From Flavobacteriaceae bacterium PS02334 (GTDB taxonomy: Bacteria > Bacteroidota > Bacteroidia > Flavobacteriales > Flavobacteriaceae), in the NCBI GenBank assembly GCA_029959295.1, contig JASCOH010000007.1, positions 225,326-289,325 of the forward strand: a stretch of 64,000 bases of DNA, read 5' to 3'. The notes beneath the pieces were generated by a model that worked only from the letters and a program-made list of their open reading frames with translations, ran no database searches and had not been told where the DNA came from. Shown here piece by piece: positions 38,941 through 46,615 of this stretch. Made by a program: the position numbers and the translations under genes. How positions within the stretch are numbered: the stretch's first letter is position 1; every line of letters begins with the position of its first letter.

Positions 38941-40527
38941 ATGTTTAATATATTAGCGTGTGAAACCAATACAAAACAATTTATGTTAAATAATAGCATC
39001 TTTTTTGTTGATAGAATTGAAGAAAAGGCAGTATGCAATTCCAAAATGTATTATCTCACAGGGAGTTCATTTTCACTTCCAACTGACTTCAAAAGGGTAC
39101 ATAATGAAAATCATAATTTAAAAATTTGTACGAATTGCAAAAAAAATCATAAAGACGTTTTAAAAGGACTTCAAAGTCGATTGTCTAATTTTCCTTACTG
39201 CTGTGATTATCACAAAAGATTGGCCAACGAAAAATGGTTTAATAAAAATGATTTCAATAATGTTGCAACACTCTCCGCCGATAAAATTTATTTTACTTGG
39301 GATTTTATAAAAAAATTTATTGACGAAATAAACTGGGAGGATGAAATTACTGATTATCTAAGTCATGTAATTGCCACATTTGGAAGTTTCCCAGTTGATC
39401 ATGGAGAACCATTATTTTTAGGTTCGTACTTAAACAGTATAAAATCATTAGTGAGTGGATTAGACGACAAAAAATATAAAAAGAAAAAAGATGCAATTAG
39501 TGACTATATAGACCGTTATTACATAACAGAATTAGGAAAAAAACAAAATACCGATTTTAATGTTCTTTTGTCTATATATCATAAATGGTTTAAAACATTC
39601 CCTTTTGAAATAAGTGTTTTTAAAGATTTAAAGGAAAAATTTTCGAGAACTCTGCCAATTATAGAAAAGACTAGATTTAATAAATATTCTGGAACAGCTA
39701 TTCTTTACCCTACCACCAAGAATAATCTTATAAATTCATTATGTAATATTACAAATCAAATTGTTACTGAGATAAACTCTTTGAAGCTTTATGAACAGGG
39801 AAAATTAGATGAATTAGAAAATTATAAATTAGAAATAGTTCTCCAAAAAAGAAAACTTAAATTGAAGGAGGGATATCGAAGTGATATTAAAGAACCAAAT
39901 AGCCGATACAGAAAAATATTAAAAAACTGGTTTTCTGATGAAATTGATTTCATCAAAGAGATAGAGCCGACTTTGAAAGCAATTGCTGATAAAAAAAGTA
40001 ATTTATATTTAGATATACTATATGCATGCAGTAAAATGCAGGAAAATAAGATTTTCTGGAAAGCAGATGAAAACACAAGAACTAAACAAATTTTAGATCT
40101 TTTAGAAATAAGATACCCTACTAAAGATCAAACTCAAATGGGTATATCAGCAACTGGAATTAAATCTGGATCGATTGATGGTATTATCTTAGATAATAAT
40201 AGAATACAAATTATTATTGAAGCATTAAATCTAAAATATCTAAATAAAAGTTATATACAAAATCATATCAGCAAACTTGAAAAAAATTATGACAGCAAAG
40301 GTCTAAAAACCAAATTTCTAATTTCATATTGTGAAATTGCAGATAACAGCTTTCAAGACTTTTATGAAAAATATATTTCTTTTATAAATAATGAGGTACA
40401 ATTCGAAAACCTTAAAGAAGTCTCTGAAAGCTTAGAACCAAATTATACAGATCAACGAATTTTAAAAACTGTGCATATCCGAGAAAAGATGAGTGTTACC
40501 ATTTATCATATTCTATTAAAAATGTAG
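38941..40527 (+). CDS. Putative PD-(D/E)XK nuclease with zinc-finger-like N terminus
   Basis: Protein of 528 aa, very AT-rich (unlike the recombinase side of the element). N-terminal cysteine cluster ICTNCKKNH ... FPYCCDYH could hold a metal. A long helical middle follows. At about residues 400-460 are GSIDGIILDNNRIQIIIEALNLK and NHISKLEKNYDSKG, which fit the D-x(n)-E-x-K core of the PD-(D/E)XK nuclease fold (Asp of SIDG, Glu of IIEAL, Lys of NLK). The C terminus is HIREKMSVTIYHILLKM. It sits as cargo between regulator and oriT, a usual place for defence genes. Function unproven. Confidence 0.5.
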   Translation: MFNILACETNTKQFMLNNSIFFVDRIEEKAVCNSKMYYLTGSSFSLPTDFKRVHNENHNLKICTNCKKNHKDVLKGLQSRLSNFPYCCDYHKRLANEKWFNKNDFNNVATLSADKIYFTWDFIKKFIDEINWEDEITDYLSHVIATFGSFPVDHGEPLFLGSYLNSIKSLVSGLDDKKYKKKKDAISDYIDRYYITELGKKQNTDFNVLLSIYHKWFKTFPFEISVFKDLKEKFSRTLPIIEKTRFNKYSGTAILYPTTKNNLINSLCNITNQIVTEINSLKLYEQGKLDELENYKLEIVLQKRKLKLKEGYRSDIKEPNSRYRKILKNWFSDEIDFIKEIEPTLKAIADKKSNLYLDILYACSKMQENKIFWKADENTRTKQILDLLEIRYPTKDQTQMGISATGIKSGSIDGIILDNNRIQIIIEALNLKYLNKSYIQNHISKLEKNYDSKGLKTKFLISYCEIADNSFQDFYEKYISFINNEVQFENLKEVSESLEPNYTDQRILKTVHIREKMSVTIYHILLKM

Positions 40528-40614
40528 TATCTCAAACCTACTTAAAAAAAACAATTACTATTGGTTTAGATAAAAAAACAAAAAAAGCAAAGCAAAGTAT
40601 TGGACACAGCCAGA

Positions 40615-40897
40615 GAAGTGCGCATAACATTTTTCTTCGTCCCTCAAAAAATGCCCTTCGGGACTTATAGCACTTCAACTGTCTGACTGCCCAATTGAAG
40701 ACTGCTTTCTTTTTTTCCTTTTTCTTTTTTTAAGCACTTATCCATTGTAACATCCTATAGCTATCATGACCATATTTTGCGCATGATACATTCAAAAATT
40801 TTATTTAATTTAGAAGCCTGCTTTTAAAAATCTCCAAAGATTGCCACGTTCCTGCAATCAGCAAGATGTACGGTTGTCTGACAACCGCCTATCTTGC
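40615..40897. other. Probable origin of transfer (oriT) region with nested inverted repeats
   Basis: The 440 bases between the nuclease-like gene and mobC contain no gene. A first fold has GAAGTGC (40615-40621) / GCACTTC (40670-40676) enclosing GTCCC/GGGAC. Nearer to mobC lie GATTGC (40839-40844) / GCAATC (40854-40859). Then comes a nested palindrome: outer GCAAGAT (40861-40867) / ATCTTGC (40891-40897), inner CGGTTGTC (40871-40878) / GACAACCG (40880-40887). Paired inverted repeats immediately upstream of MobC and relaxase genes are the usual design of oriT. The nick site itself cannot be read. Confidence 0.6.
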
Positions 40898-40967
40898 CAC
40901 CTATTGCCTCGGAACTCGGCGGTGGAGAAACTTAAAAGAAAAGAGTTGGAAACAATGAAAAGGAAAA

Positions 40968-41360
40968 ATGATGGAAAGAGAAAATTCAAACAGATCACGC
41001 AGAATTACCCTGCGCCTGACAGAGAAAGAGTATGCAAAAATTGAAAGCCTGTTCAAGGCAAGCACCTGCAGAAAAATGAGCGACTACGTTCGAAAAAGTT
41101 TATTCAGTAAACCAATTACAACCACTTACCGCAACCAGTCGTTAGATGATTTAATGGAAGAAACCGTTGTGCTATCTTCAGAACTTCGTTCAATTGGAAA
41201 CAACATCAACCAGATTGCCAGAAAAATAAATACGCTGAAAATGATTCCTGAGTTTAAGACACAGCTGTTTTTATTTGATCTGGAAAGAAAAGCACTTTCC
41301 AATAAATTAGAAGCAATAAGCAGTCATACACAGAAAATATCGGAGCAATGGTTGCAGTGA
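40968..41360 (+). CDS. MobC-like mobilization accessory protein
   Basis: 130 aa. N-terminal ribbon-helix-helix-type DNA-binding segment (RSRRITLRLTEKEYAKIESLFKAS, MSDYVRKSLF) and C-terminal helical part with SSELRSIGNNINQIARKIN, the family signature of MobC relaxosome proteins. It should bind oriT and help the relaxase to nick. The last 13 bases overlap the relaxase start (ATGGTTGCAGTGA), so the two are coupled. Start could be the first or second of two adjacent ATGs. Confidence 0.88.
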   Translation: MMERENSNRSRRITLRLTEKEYAKIESLFKASTCRKMSDYVRKSLFSKPITTTYRNQSLDDLMEETVVLSSELRSIGNNINQIARKINTLKMIPEFKTQLFLFDLERKALSNKLEAISSHTQKISEQWLQ

Positions 41361-42592
41361 TTAAAACCAGCCGTTCGATAAACAGCATTCTGAACTATAA
41401 CGAAAATAAAGTCAAAGAAGGAGTGGCTGAGTGTATCAGTGCCGTGAACTATCCTCTAGAATTAGAAAAATTAAGCTTTACCCAGAAGTTAAACCGTTTT
41501 TTAAAACTGTCTTCATTGAATGAGAATGCAAAACGGAACAGCGTTCATATATCGCTTAATTTTGACCCATCAGAAAATCATTCTAAAGAAAAACTGATTG
41601 AAATTGCAGACACTTATATGGAGAAAATAGGTTTTGGGAAACAGCCGTATTTGGTATATCAACACCATGATGCGGGACATCCTCATCTGCATTTGGTCAC
41701 AAACAACATTCAGAGAGACGGGAAAAGAATTGATCTGCATCTGATAGGTCTTAAAAAATCAGAACCTGCAAGAAAAGAAATTGAAGATATATTTGGGCTG
41801 ATAAAAGCAGAGGGAAGAAAACATAAAGAAGTTTTCACTTTAAAACCGATAAGTGTTGGCAGAGTCGAATACGGAAAAGCAGAGTCCAAAAAAGCTATCA
41901 ATTCAGTTTTAAATAAGGTTCTGTTTGACTATAAATATTCAAGCCTGCCCGAACTCAATACCGTTTTAAACCTTTATAATGTTCATGCTGACAGAGGAAG
42001 TGAGGAATCGAGAGTTTTTAAAAACAATGGACTGCTTTACAAGATACTTGACCAGAATTCAAAACCGATAGGCGTGCCTATAAAAGCTAGCGAATTCTAC
42101 AGCAGACCTACACTGAAATTTCTGGAAGGAAAATTTAAGTCTAATGAAGCACAGAAAGAATCCTCTAAAAAACATTTAAAAAATGCCATAAAACTAGCTT
42201 TCCAACGTGAAAATATAATTTCTCCCGAAAAATTATCCAAAGTATTGGAACGAGAAAGCATTCATACAATATTAAGAAAAAGCAATGAAGGACAGCTTTT
42301 CGGAATAACTTATGTTGACCATAAAACCCAATCCGTTTTTAACGGAAGCAGTTTGGGAAAAGAATTCAGTGCAAAAGGAATTCAGGAAAATTGTGCAATA
42401 AACATTCTTGCACTTGAGAGAAAATACCAAAATTCTACTTCAACAAATCCAGAGAACTTAGAACATCTTGAATTAAGAGAATGTGTAAAAGAAAATCTTG
42501 CAGACATCCTGCTTCGTGCGGAAAAAATAAATGACTATGTTTCGAAACAATTTAAACAAAAAAAGAAAAAGAGACTTTTTAAAGGTATATAG
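41348..42592 (+). CDS. Relaxase (mobilization nuclease), MOBP-like
   Basis: 414 aa. N-terminal relaxase domain: an early Tyr in LNYNENKVKEG (residue about 18) as likely nicking residue, then the histidine triad region YQHHDAGHPHLHLVTNNI (about 102-119), which binds the metal. The remainder is a long basic helical region for DNA contacts. It nicks one strand at oriT and pilots it to the recipient. No coupling protein or secretion genes follow, so transfer needs a helper element. A strong terminator ends the mobilization operon. Confidence 0.92.
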   Translation: MVAVIKTSRSINSILNYNENKVKEGVAECISAVNYPLELEKLSFTQKLNRFLKLSSLNENAKRNSVHISLNFDPSENHSKEKLIEIADTYMEKIGFGKQPYLVYQHHDAGHPHLHLVTNNIQRDGKRIDLHLIGLKKSEPARKEIEDIFGLIKAEGRKHKEVFTLKPISVGRVEYGKAESKKAINSVLNKVLFDYKYSSLPELNTVLNLYNVHADRGSEESRVFKNNGLLYKILDQNSKPIGVPIKASEFYSRPTLKFLEGKFKSNEAQKESSKKHLKNAIKLAFQRENIISPEKLSKVLERESIHTILRKSNEGQLFGITYVDHKTQSVFNGSSLGKEFSAKGIQENCAINILALERKYQNSTSTNPENLEHLELRECVKENLADILLRAEKINDYVSKQFKQKKKKRLFKGI

Positions 42593-42597
42593 AAAAT

Positions 42598-42631
42598 GTT
42601 AAGGGTGCAAAATTGCATCCTTAACTTTTTC
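42598..42631 (+). terminator. Intrinsic terminator of the mobilization operon
   Basis: Stem GTTAAGGGTGCA/TGCATCCTTAAC (one wobble), short AAAT loop, then TTTTT. It marks the end of the mobilization genes and the change to the minus-strand cassette-like genes. Confidence 0.85.
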
Positions 42632-42665
42632 TCCTATTTCGGTTACTCTATCCATGTTGGATTGG

Positions 42666-43070
42666 TTACTTATCTTTCCATCTTATTACTTCTAAGATTG
42701 CTAAAACAAGGGCAATGAAAATACTAACTCGAGCAAACCATTTCGTGTACGGATATTCTTTTAGCATTTTTCGTGCTAAGTCTAAGTCAAGTTTTGACTT
42801 TTCAAATTCAATCCTTTCTTTCTCGGCAATATATTTATGCTCTTCAATTATTTGCTTTAAAAATTCTTCTCCTTTTTCAGTTATTGAATATATCGAATCT
42901 CGATTATCATCTTCAACTATCAAACTATTCCTTTCTAAAAGATCAATGTTTTGTATAAAAACAGTTCGATCAAAATATTTTTCAATTTCTCTATTTATAT
43001 CTTGGTCTCTTAAATTGACAATATTTTGTTTAAAAAAAATAAGATAGTTTTTAATTTCGTTATTGTTCAT
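42666..43070 (-). CDS. Winged-helix-like protein with C-terminal membrane helix (cassette 1)
   Basis: 134 aa. The N-terminal part (IQNIDLLERNSLIVEDDNRDSIYSITEKGEEFLKQII) looks like a winged helix: helix, then a wing with the typical Y-x-I-T-x-K-G turn. Then comes a charged helix and a membrane segment at about 112-128 (WFARVSIFIALVLAILEVI). No known family. It is the last of four same-strand genes separated by palindromic repeats; the repeat at 43101-43231 begins 30 bases before its start codon. No such repeat follows its stop. Confidence 0.65.
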   Translation of the reverse strand: MNNNEIKNYLIFFKQNIVNLRDQDINREIEKYFDRTVFIQNIDLLERNSLIVEDDNRDSIYSITEKGEEFLKQIIEEHKYIAEKERIEFEKSKLDLDLARKMLKEYPYTKWFARVSIFIALVLAILEVIRWKDK

Positions 43071-43100
43071 ACTTTTTTTGTTTCGGTTGACTTAACTGAG

Positions 43101-43231
43101 GCATAACGTTCTGGTACTATAGCGAGTTTGGGACTAAATTCAGCCAATTCTTCGGATCTCCCAAATTTTCCAAAAATAAACCAACTTCAAATTAAGCCTA
43201 ATACCCAAATTGCTCGCAACGTGTGTTGGCC
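43101..43231 (-). repeat. attC-like imperfect palindrome, copy A (131 bp)
   Basis: Begins GCATAACGTTCTGG and ends CAACGTGTGTTGGCC on the plus strand. Internal arms GCGAG-TTTGGG and CCCAAA...CTCGC pair, with extrahelical bases between. The AAC...GTT ends, the layout of outer and inner arms and the position (5 bases past one stop codon, 30 bases before the next start) resemble an integron attC site in the minus-strand direction. Similar to copies at 44329 and 45399. Confidence 0.7.
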
Positions 43232-43235
43232 GATG

Positions 43236-44288
43236 TTATTTTATTTCGACATTTAGATAGTCAAATTCCAGTTTTAAATTATCCTTTAGAAATTCTATAT
43301 ACTCTTTATCGTTTTCTGTTGGTGCATATTGACCTACGACAATATGCTTTTTAACTCTTTTATCATTATCATTAAATGAATATAATAAAATTTGTCCTAA
43401 TGCATCCTTAATACATTGAGATGCATATGGTGCTGATTTTACCTCATAAAATGATATGTAATTTGGTTGAAGTAATTTAATATCTACATAGTTTTCTTCA
43501 AGAATTACATTATCTTGACCATATTCTTCTATCAATAATTTTTCAAGTGCTTCTTGAATTTTATTGTGTTTTTGTTCTGCAATGAATGAACGAGTAATCG
43601 TTCTTACTTGTGGTTGTGTATTTCTTTGAGTAGTTGCTTTTCTCGTCGTTCTTAACTTTTTGCGACTTGTCGTTCCAGCAACTTCTTTTACGTTTTTAAT
43701 TTCTCCAAATTCTTTATATAGTTGCCACATAAACTCATAAACATTCAAGTTTGCAGGTTTATTCAAAATCATTAAATTTTGAATCTCTGAAATTTTTGTC
43801 AATCTTGATGTTTGTAATCCAAAATGTTTTGCAATTTTAAATAAAACAGTTTTTTTGTAAATTGGAATTAATCTCTCATTTGAATATAAAAATGCAACTT
43901 TCCATTTGAACAAGTCTGGTAATTGAATATTGTCTATTAAGTCAAATCTTCCAATTTCAGAAAAATGTATTATTTTAATTATGTCTTTTTTGGCATCTTC
44001 AAATGCTACATTTCGATTGTCGCCATATGCTAGTAACCAAGAATATTTATCATCATTCTTGTAGTTTTTAGGTTTTTTGTTTGAATCATTTCTTTCATAA
44101 ATACCAAATTTTATAGAAGTCAGACCTTTTATACTTCCAAGCATTCTTGTTTTAGTTTCAACCCATTGACAAAATGTATCTTTATTTCCAATTCCAACAT
44201 ATTGTTGCAAAGTCATATGGTTGACATTTTCAATTGTCCATCTATTTAAAAATTGGTCAAGTATTTCTTTTAGTTCGTCAATTGTCAT
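43236..44288 (-). CDS. Putative restriction-type nuclease: McrB-N-like domain plus PD-(D/E)XK domain (cassette 2)
   Basis: 350 aa. The N-terminal half (GIGNKDTFCQWVETKT, WLLAYGDNRNVAFEDAKKDI, LFKWKVAFLYSNERLIPIYKK, LFKIAKHFGL) resembles a module I recall in front of McrB-like ATPases. A basic linker follows. The C-terminal domain has the nuclease pattern: Asp in ENYVDIKLL, the E-V-K pair in SFYEVKSAPY and the Gln in ALGQILLYSF. Together these suggest a stand-alone modification- or end-directed nuclease for defence, but this is inference. It is flanked on both sides by attC-like palindromes. Confidence 0.5.
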   Translation of the reverse strand: MTIDELKEILDQFLNRWTIENVNHMTLQQYVGIGNKDTFCQWVETKTRMLGSIKGLTSIKFGIYERNDSNKKPKNYKNDDKYSWLLAYGDNRNVAFEDAKKDIIKIIHFSEIGRFDLIDNIQLPDLFKWKVAFLYSNERLIPIYKKTVLFKIAKHFGLQTSRLTKISEIQNLMILNKPANLNVYEFMWQLYKEFGEIKNVKEVAGTTSRKKLRTTRKATTQRNTQPQVRTITRSFIAEQKHNKIQEALEKLLIEEYGQDNVILEENYVDIKLLQPNYISFYEVKSAPYASQCIKDALGQILLYSFNDNDKRVKKHIVVGQYAPTENDKEYIEFLKDNLKLEFDYLNVEIK

Positions 44289-44328
44289 AATTTAATAGTC
44301 TTTTTCTCTGATTCTGTTTGATAACATC

Positions 44329-44486
44329 TGCCAACGTTTTGGGTGTTACAGCGGGTTTGGGAGTAAATTAGGCCATTTCTTAGGATTTACCGCCCAAGCG
44401 TTAGCGAACAGGGAAAGCAAATCATCCCAAATACAAAACCATCTTTCCCTTAAGCCAATTGCCCAAATTCGTTGTAGCTGTTAGAC
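44329..44486 (-). repeat. attC-like imperfect palindrome, copy B (158 bp)
   Basis: Plus strand begins TGCCAACGTTTTGGG and ends CGTTGTAGCTGTTAGAC. On the minus strand the first seven bases, GTCTAAC, fit the integron consensus RYYYAAC exactly. ACAGCGGGTTTGGG pairs with CCCAAATTCGTTGT through G-T wobbles on the plus strand only, so the strand opposite to the coding strand folds better, as known for attC. It has an extra 25-base insertion in the loop compared with the other copies. Confidence 0.7.
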
Positions 44487-44491
44487 ACAGT

Positions 44492-45367
44492 TTATTTTAT
44501 AATCTGTAAACATTTTTTTAATCGTCTTTGATTGTCTTTATAAAGTTGATGAAAAATTATAAATTGTTTTTGATATGAAGTCAGGGTGTTTTCAATTTCC
44601 ATATATTCTAAATGACAATTTAATAATAGATTAGAAGATTCTAAAGTGATTCCTAAATCAGAGTTCTTCCGATTAAGCTCAAGCATAGGGGCAATTAAAT
44701 TATTGTAAGAGTAATAATAAAATGTTCGTATTTCTCCTAAATCTCCCCAATTTACCCATATCTGATCTTGCGCGTTTAAATATTCAACAAATTTAATTTC
44801 GCTTTTATCGTGTGAAAAATCATTATACTGATGCATTAATTTGTCGTTGAATTTTCGATAATCTTCTAAGTGTGAATTATATTGTTTAAGATGTAAATTG
44901 AAAGTTGAACTTAAATTAACGAGGCTAGTTTGGATTTGTTCTTCAAAATATTTTTGTTGTCGTAAAACTGCCCAAATTTTATGAAAAGCTTTATGCTTAA
45001 TTTTTTTGTTGCAAAAACTCCAAAAGAATTTTTTTCTAAATGAATAATAAATTTCCTTAAAATCAATTTCAAAAATTGTATCTAAGTAGCTTATAGAAGT
45101 TTGTTTGATTATAAAATTATCTTCATTTTTCACTGAAACTTGAGGGTAGAATTCAGCAATACTTTTTTCTTTAGTTTTTAGATCTTTATAAACTTCGTTA
45201 ATTATTAAATTAAAAGTATTTCGGTTTATTTTTCTATCGTTGAATTCTCTTATTTTTAAAAAAATGTAATTTATAATACCGCCTGTAATGAATACAATCA
45301 ATGAGATCATTGTAGGAACAGAAACTTCATTTTTAATTCCGAAAAATTTATTTATCCAATCTATCAT
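44492..45367 (-). CDS. Membrane-anchored helical protein, unknown function (cassette 3)
   Basis: 291 aa. One N-terminal membrane helix at about residues 19-38 (MISLIVFITGGIINYIFLKI), then a cytoplasmic, mostly helical domain rich in Lys, Asn, Gln and aromatic residues (FFWSFCNKKIKHKAFHKIWAVLRQQKYFEEQIQTSL). The general design of one anchor and a long helical body is common among single-gene hypothetical cassettes. No motif recognised. It lies between attC-like copies B and C, with the stop 5 bases from B and the start 31 bases from C. Confidence 0.6.
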   Translation of the reverse strand: MIDWINKFFGIKNEVSVPTMISLIVFITGGIINYIFLKIREFNDRKINRNTFNLIINEVYKDLKTKEKSIAEFYPQVSVKNEDNFIIKQTSISYLDTIFEIDFKEIYYSFRKKFFWSFCNKKIKHKAFHKIWAVLRQQKYFEEQIQTSLVNLSSTFNLHLKQYNSHLEDYRKFNDKLMHQYNDFSHDKSEIKFVEYLNAQDQIWVNWGDLGEIRTFYYYSYNNLIAPMLELNRKNSDLGITLESSNLLLNCHLEYMEIENTLTSYQKQFIIFHQLYKDNQRRLKKCLQIIK

Positions 45368-45398
45368 TTCTTATTAATTACGTCTGTTTGTAAATTGT

Positions 45399-45533
45399 GC
45401 ATAACGTCCTGTAACTATAGTGGGGTTGGGACTAAATTATCCCCATTCTTAGGATTTACTAAATCATCCAAATACAAAAACAATTTTCCATTAAGCCTAC
45501 TGCCACATCCGTTGCAGTAGCTATTAGTTGCTG
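45399..45533 (-). repeat. attC-like imperfect palindrome, copy C (135 bp)
   Basis: Plus strand begins GCATAACGTCCTGTAACTATAG and ends GCAGTAGCTATTAGTTGCTG. Its left part shares GTTGGGACTAAATTA and CATTCTTAGGATTTAC with copies A or B, and its right part shares ATTAAGCC. The stop codon of the next gene (45524-45526) lies inside its right end, as often found where cassette genes run into attC. Confidence 0.7.
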
Positions 45534-46378
45534 TTTTTAATTATTAGGAATTCGTTAAATTCGTCTATGCAATAATTACTTATTGAATATAAGTCAAATT
45601 GGATTTCAGAATTGTTCGATATTTCATTGTAAATTATAACACCAAAATCTTCAATATTTTTAAGTGTTGTTTTAATTATTTTATTTAAATACTTTTCTAC
45701 ATTGTAATCAATATCATTAGATTTTAAAATATTGGGAAGTAGATTGTCATTACTGTTAGTTTCTTTAATTGGAACTCTCATAAATAAAACACCTGCCTTT
45801 CTAGTTAATAAAAAGTCCTTTCCTTTATGAATTATATTATCTCTTATTTGTTTAATATCGTTTAAGTCACCTTCAATATTATTAAGTACCCAAATTATAT
45901 TTTTTGGTAATTTATCTTGATTATTCTCGTTTTTTGCAAACGTTATTAAACTATTTATAGAGTCTTTTTGGGGATATTGTTTTAGTTCTTTATCAGACAA
46001 AGCAATTTTAACAAAATGATACAAAAAATCATATAAGCTTCTCAAATTAGTAAATAGATTTTCTAAAATTACAGAAATATAAAGATTTGATTTATGTCCG
46101 TTGATATTAACTTTTTCGTTAATTTCTTTGAATAAGCAATAATTAATTGGAAGATTATGTAAATCATCTGTAAATCCATTCATTGCCGATTTAATTTTTC
46201 CAAACTCTCTTGCTTTTTCAGAAGATATATCGACTTTTAAGTTTCCATTGTTTTCGTAATTTGAATAAAACCAAGAGTTGACAACAGAAAACAGAACAGA
46301 CGAAAATAATTCTTCTCCAACATAAAAACTTCCTGAATGTGTTAGAATTGTACCTTTTATAATTAGTCTGTTTTTCAT
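45524..46378 (-). CDS. HEPN-like protein with RNase-type Rx4H motif (cassette 4)
   Basis: 284 aa, all helical in the C-terminal two thirds. The segment DLNDIKQIRDNIIHKGKDFLLTRKAG carries R-x4-H (RDNIIH), the catalytic motif of HEPN ribonucleases; the segment ILENLFTNLRSLYDFLYHFVKIALS would be the partner helix. The N-terminal 90 residues are a beta-rich domain (IIKGTILTHSGSFYVGEELFSSVLF). No antitoxin gene is adjacent. A role in defence or RNA cleavage is possible but unproven. Most upstream gene of the cassette-like row; no palindrome precedes it. Confidence 0.5.
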   Translation of the reverse strand: MKNRLIIKGTILTHSGSFYVGEELFSSVLFSVVNSWFYSNYENNGNLKVDISSEKAREFGKIKSAMNGFTDDLHNLPINYCLFKEINEKVNINGHKSNLYISVILENLFTNLRSLYDFLYHFVKIALSDKELKQYPQKDSINSLITFAKNENNQDKLPKNIIWVLNNIEGDLNDIKQIRDNIIHKGKDFLLTRKAGVLFMRVPIKETNSNDNLLPNILKSNDIDYNVEKYLNKIIKTTLKNIEDFGVIIYNEISNNSEIQFDLYSISNYCIDEFNEFLIIKNSN

Positions 46379-46615
46379 ATTCTGCTTTAAAATAGCTATT
46401 GAAATTTATCAGAGATTATTTATTATCAAATATATAATAATAAGCTTAGACCTCATCAAGGAGGCTTTTAATTTGTTGGGTACTTTTCATACTAATGCAA
46501 GTGTAAATTTCAATGATATTAATATAGAGTATAGGTTATTAGGAATAGCATATCTCTTGGTATTGTCACAATAAAATTGAAAATCTATTAAAGAGATTCT
46601 TACCCTACTAAGTAT

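Noticed and set aside
40841-41044. 67-codon frame across the oriT region and the mobC start
   Set aside because: It covers the nested palindromes and overlaps mobC in another frame, and its protein looks like chance.
42666-46378. Complete integron
   Set aside because: No tyrosine-type integron integrase gene and no attI-like site in the window; only the cassette-like part is present.
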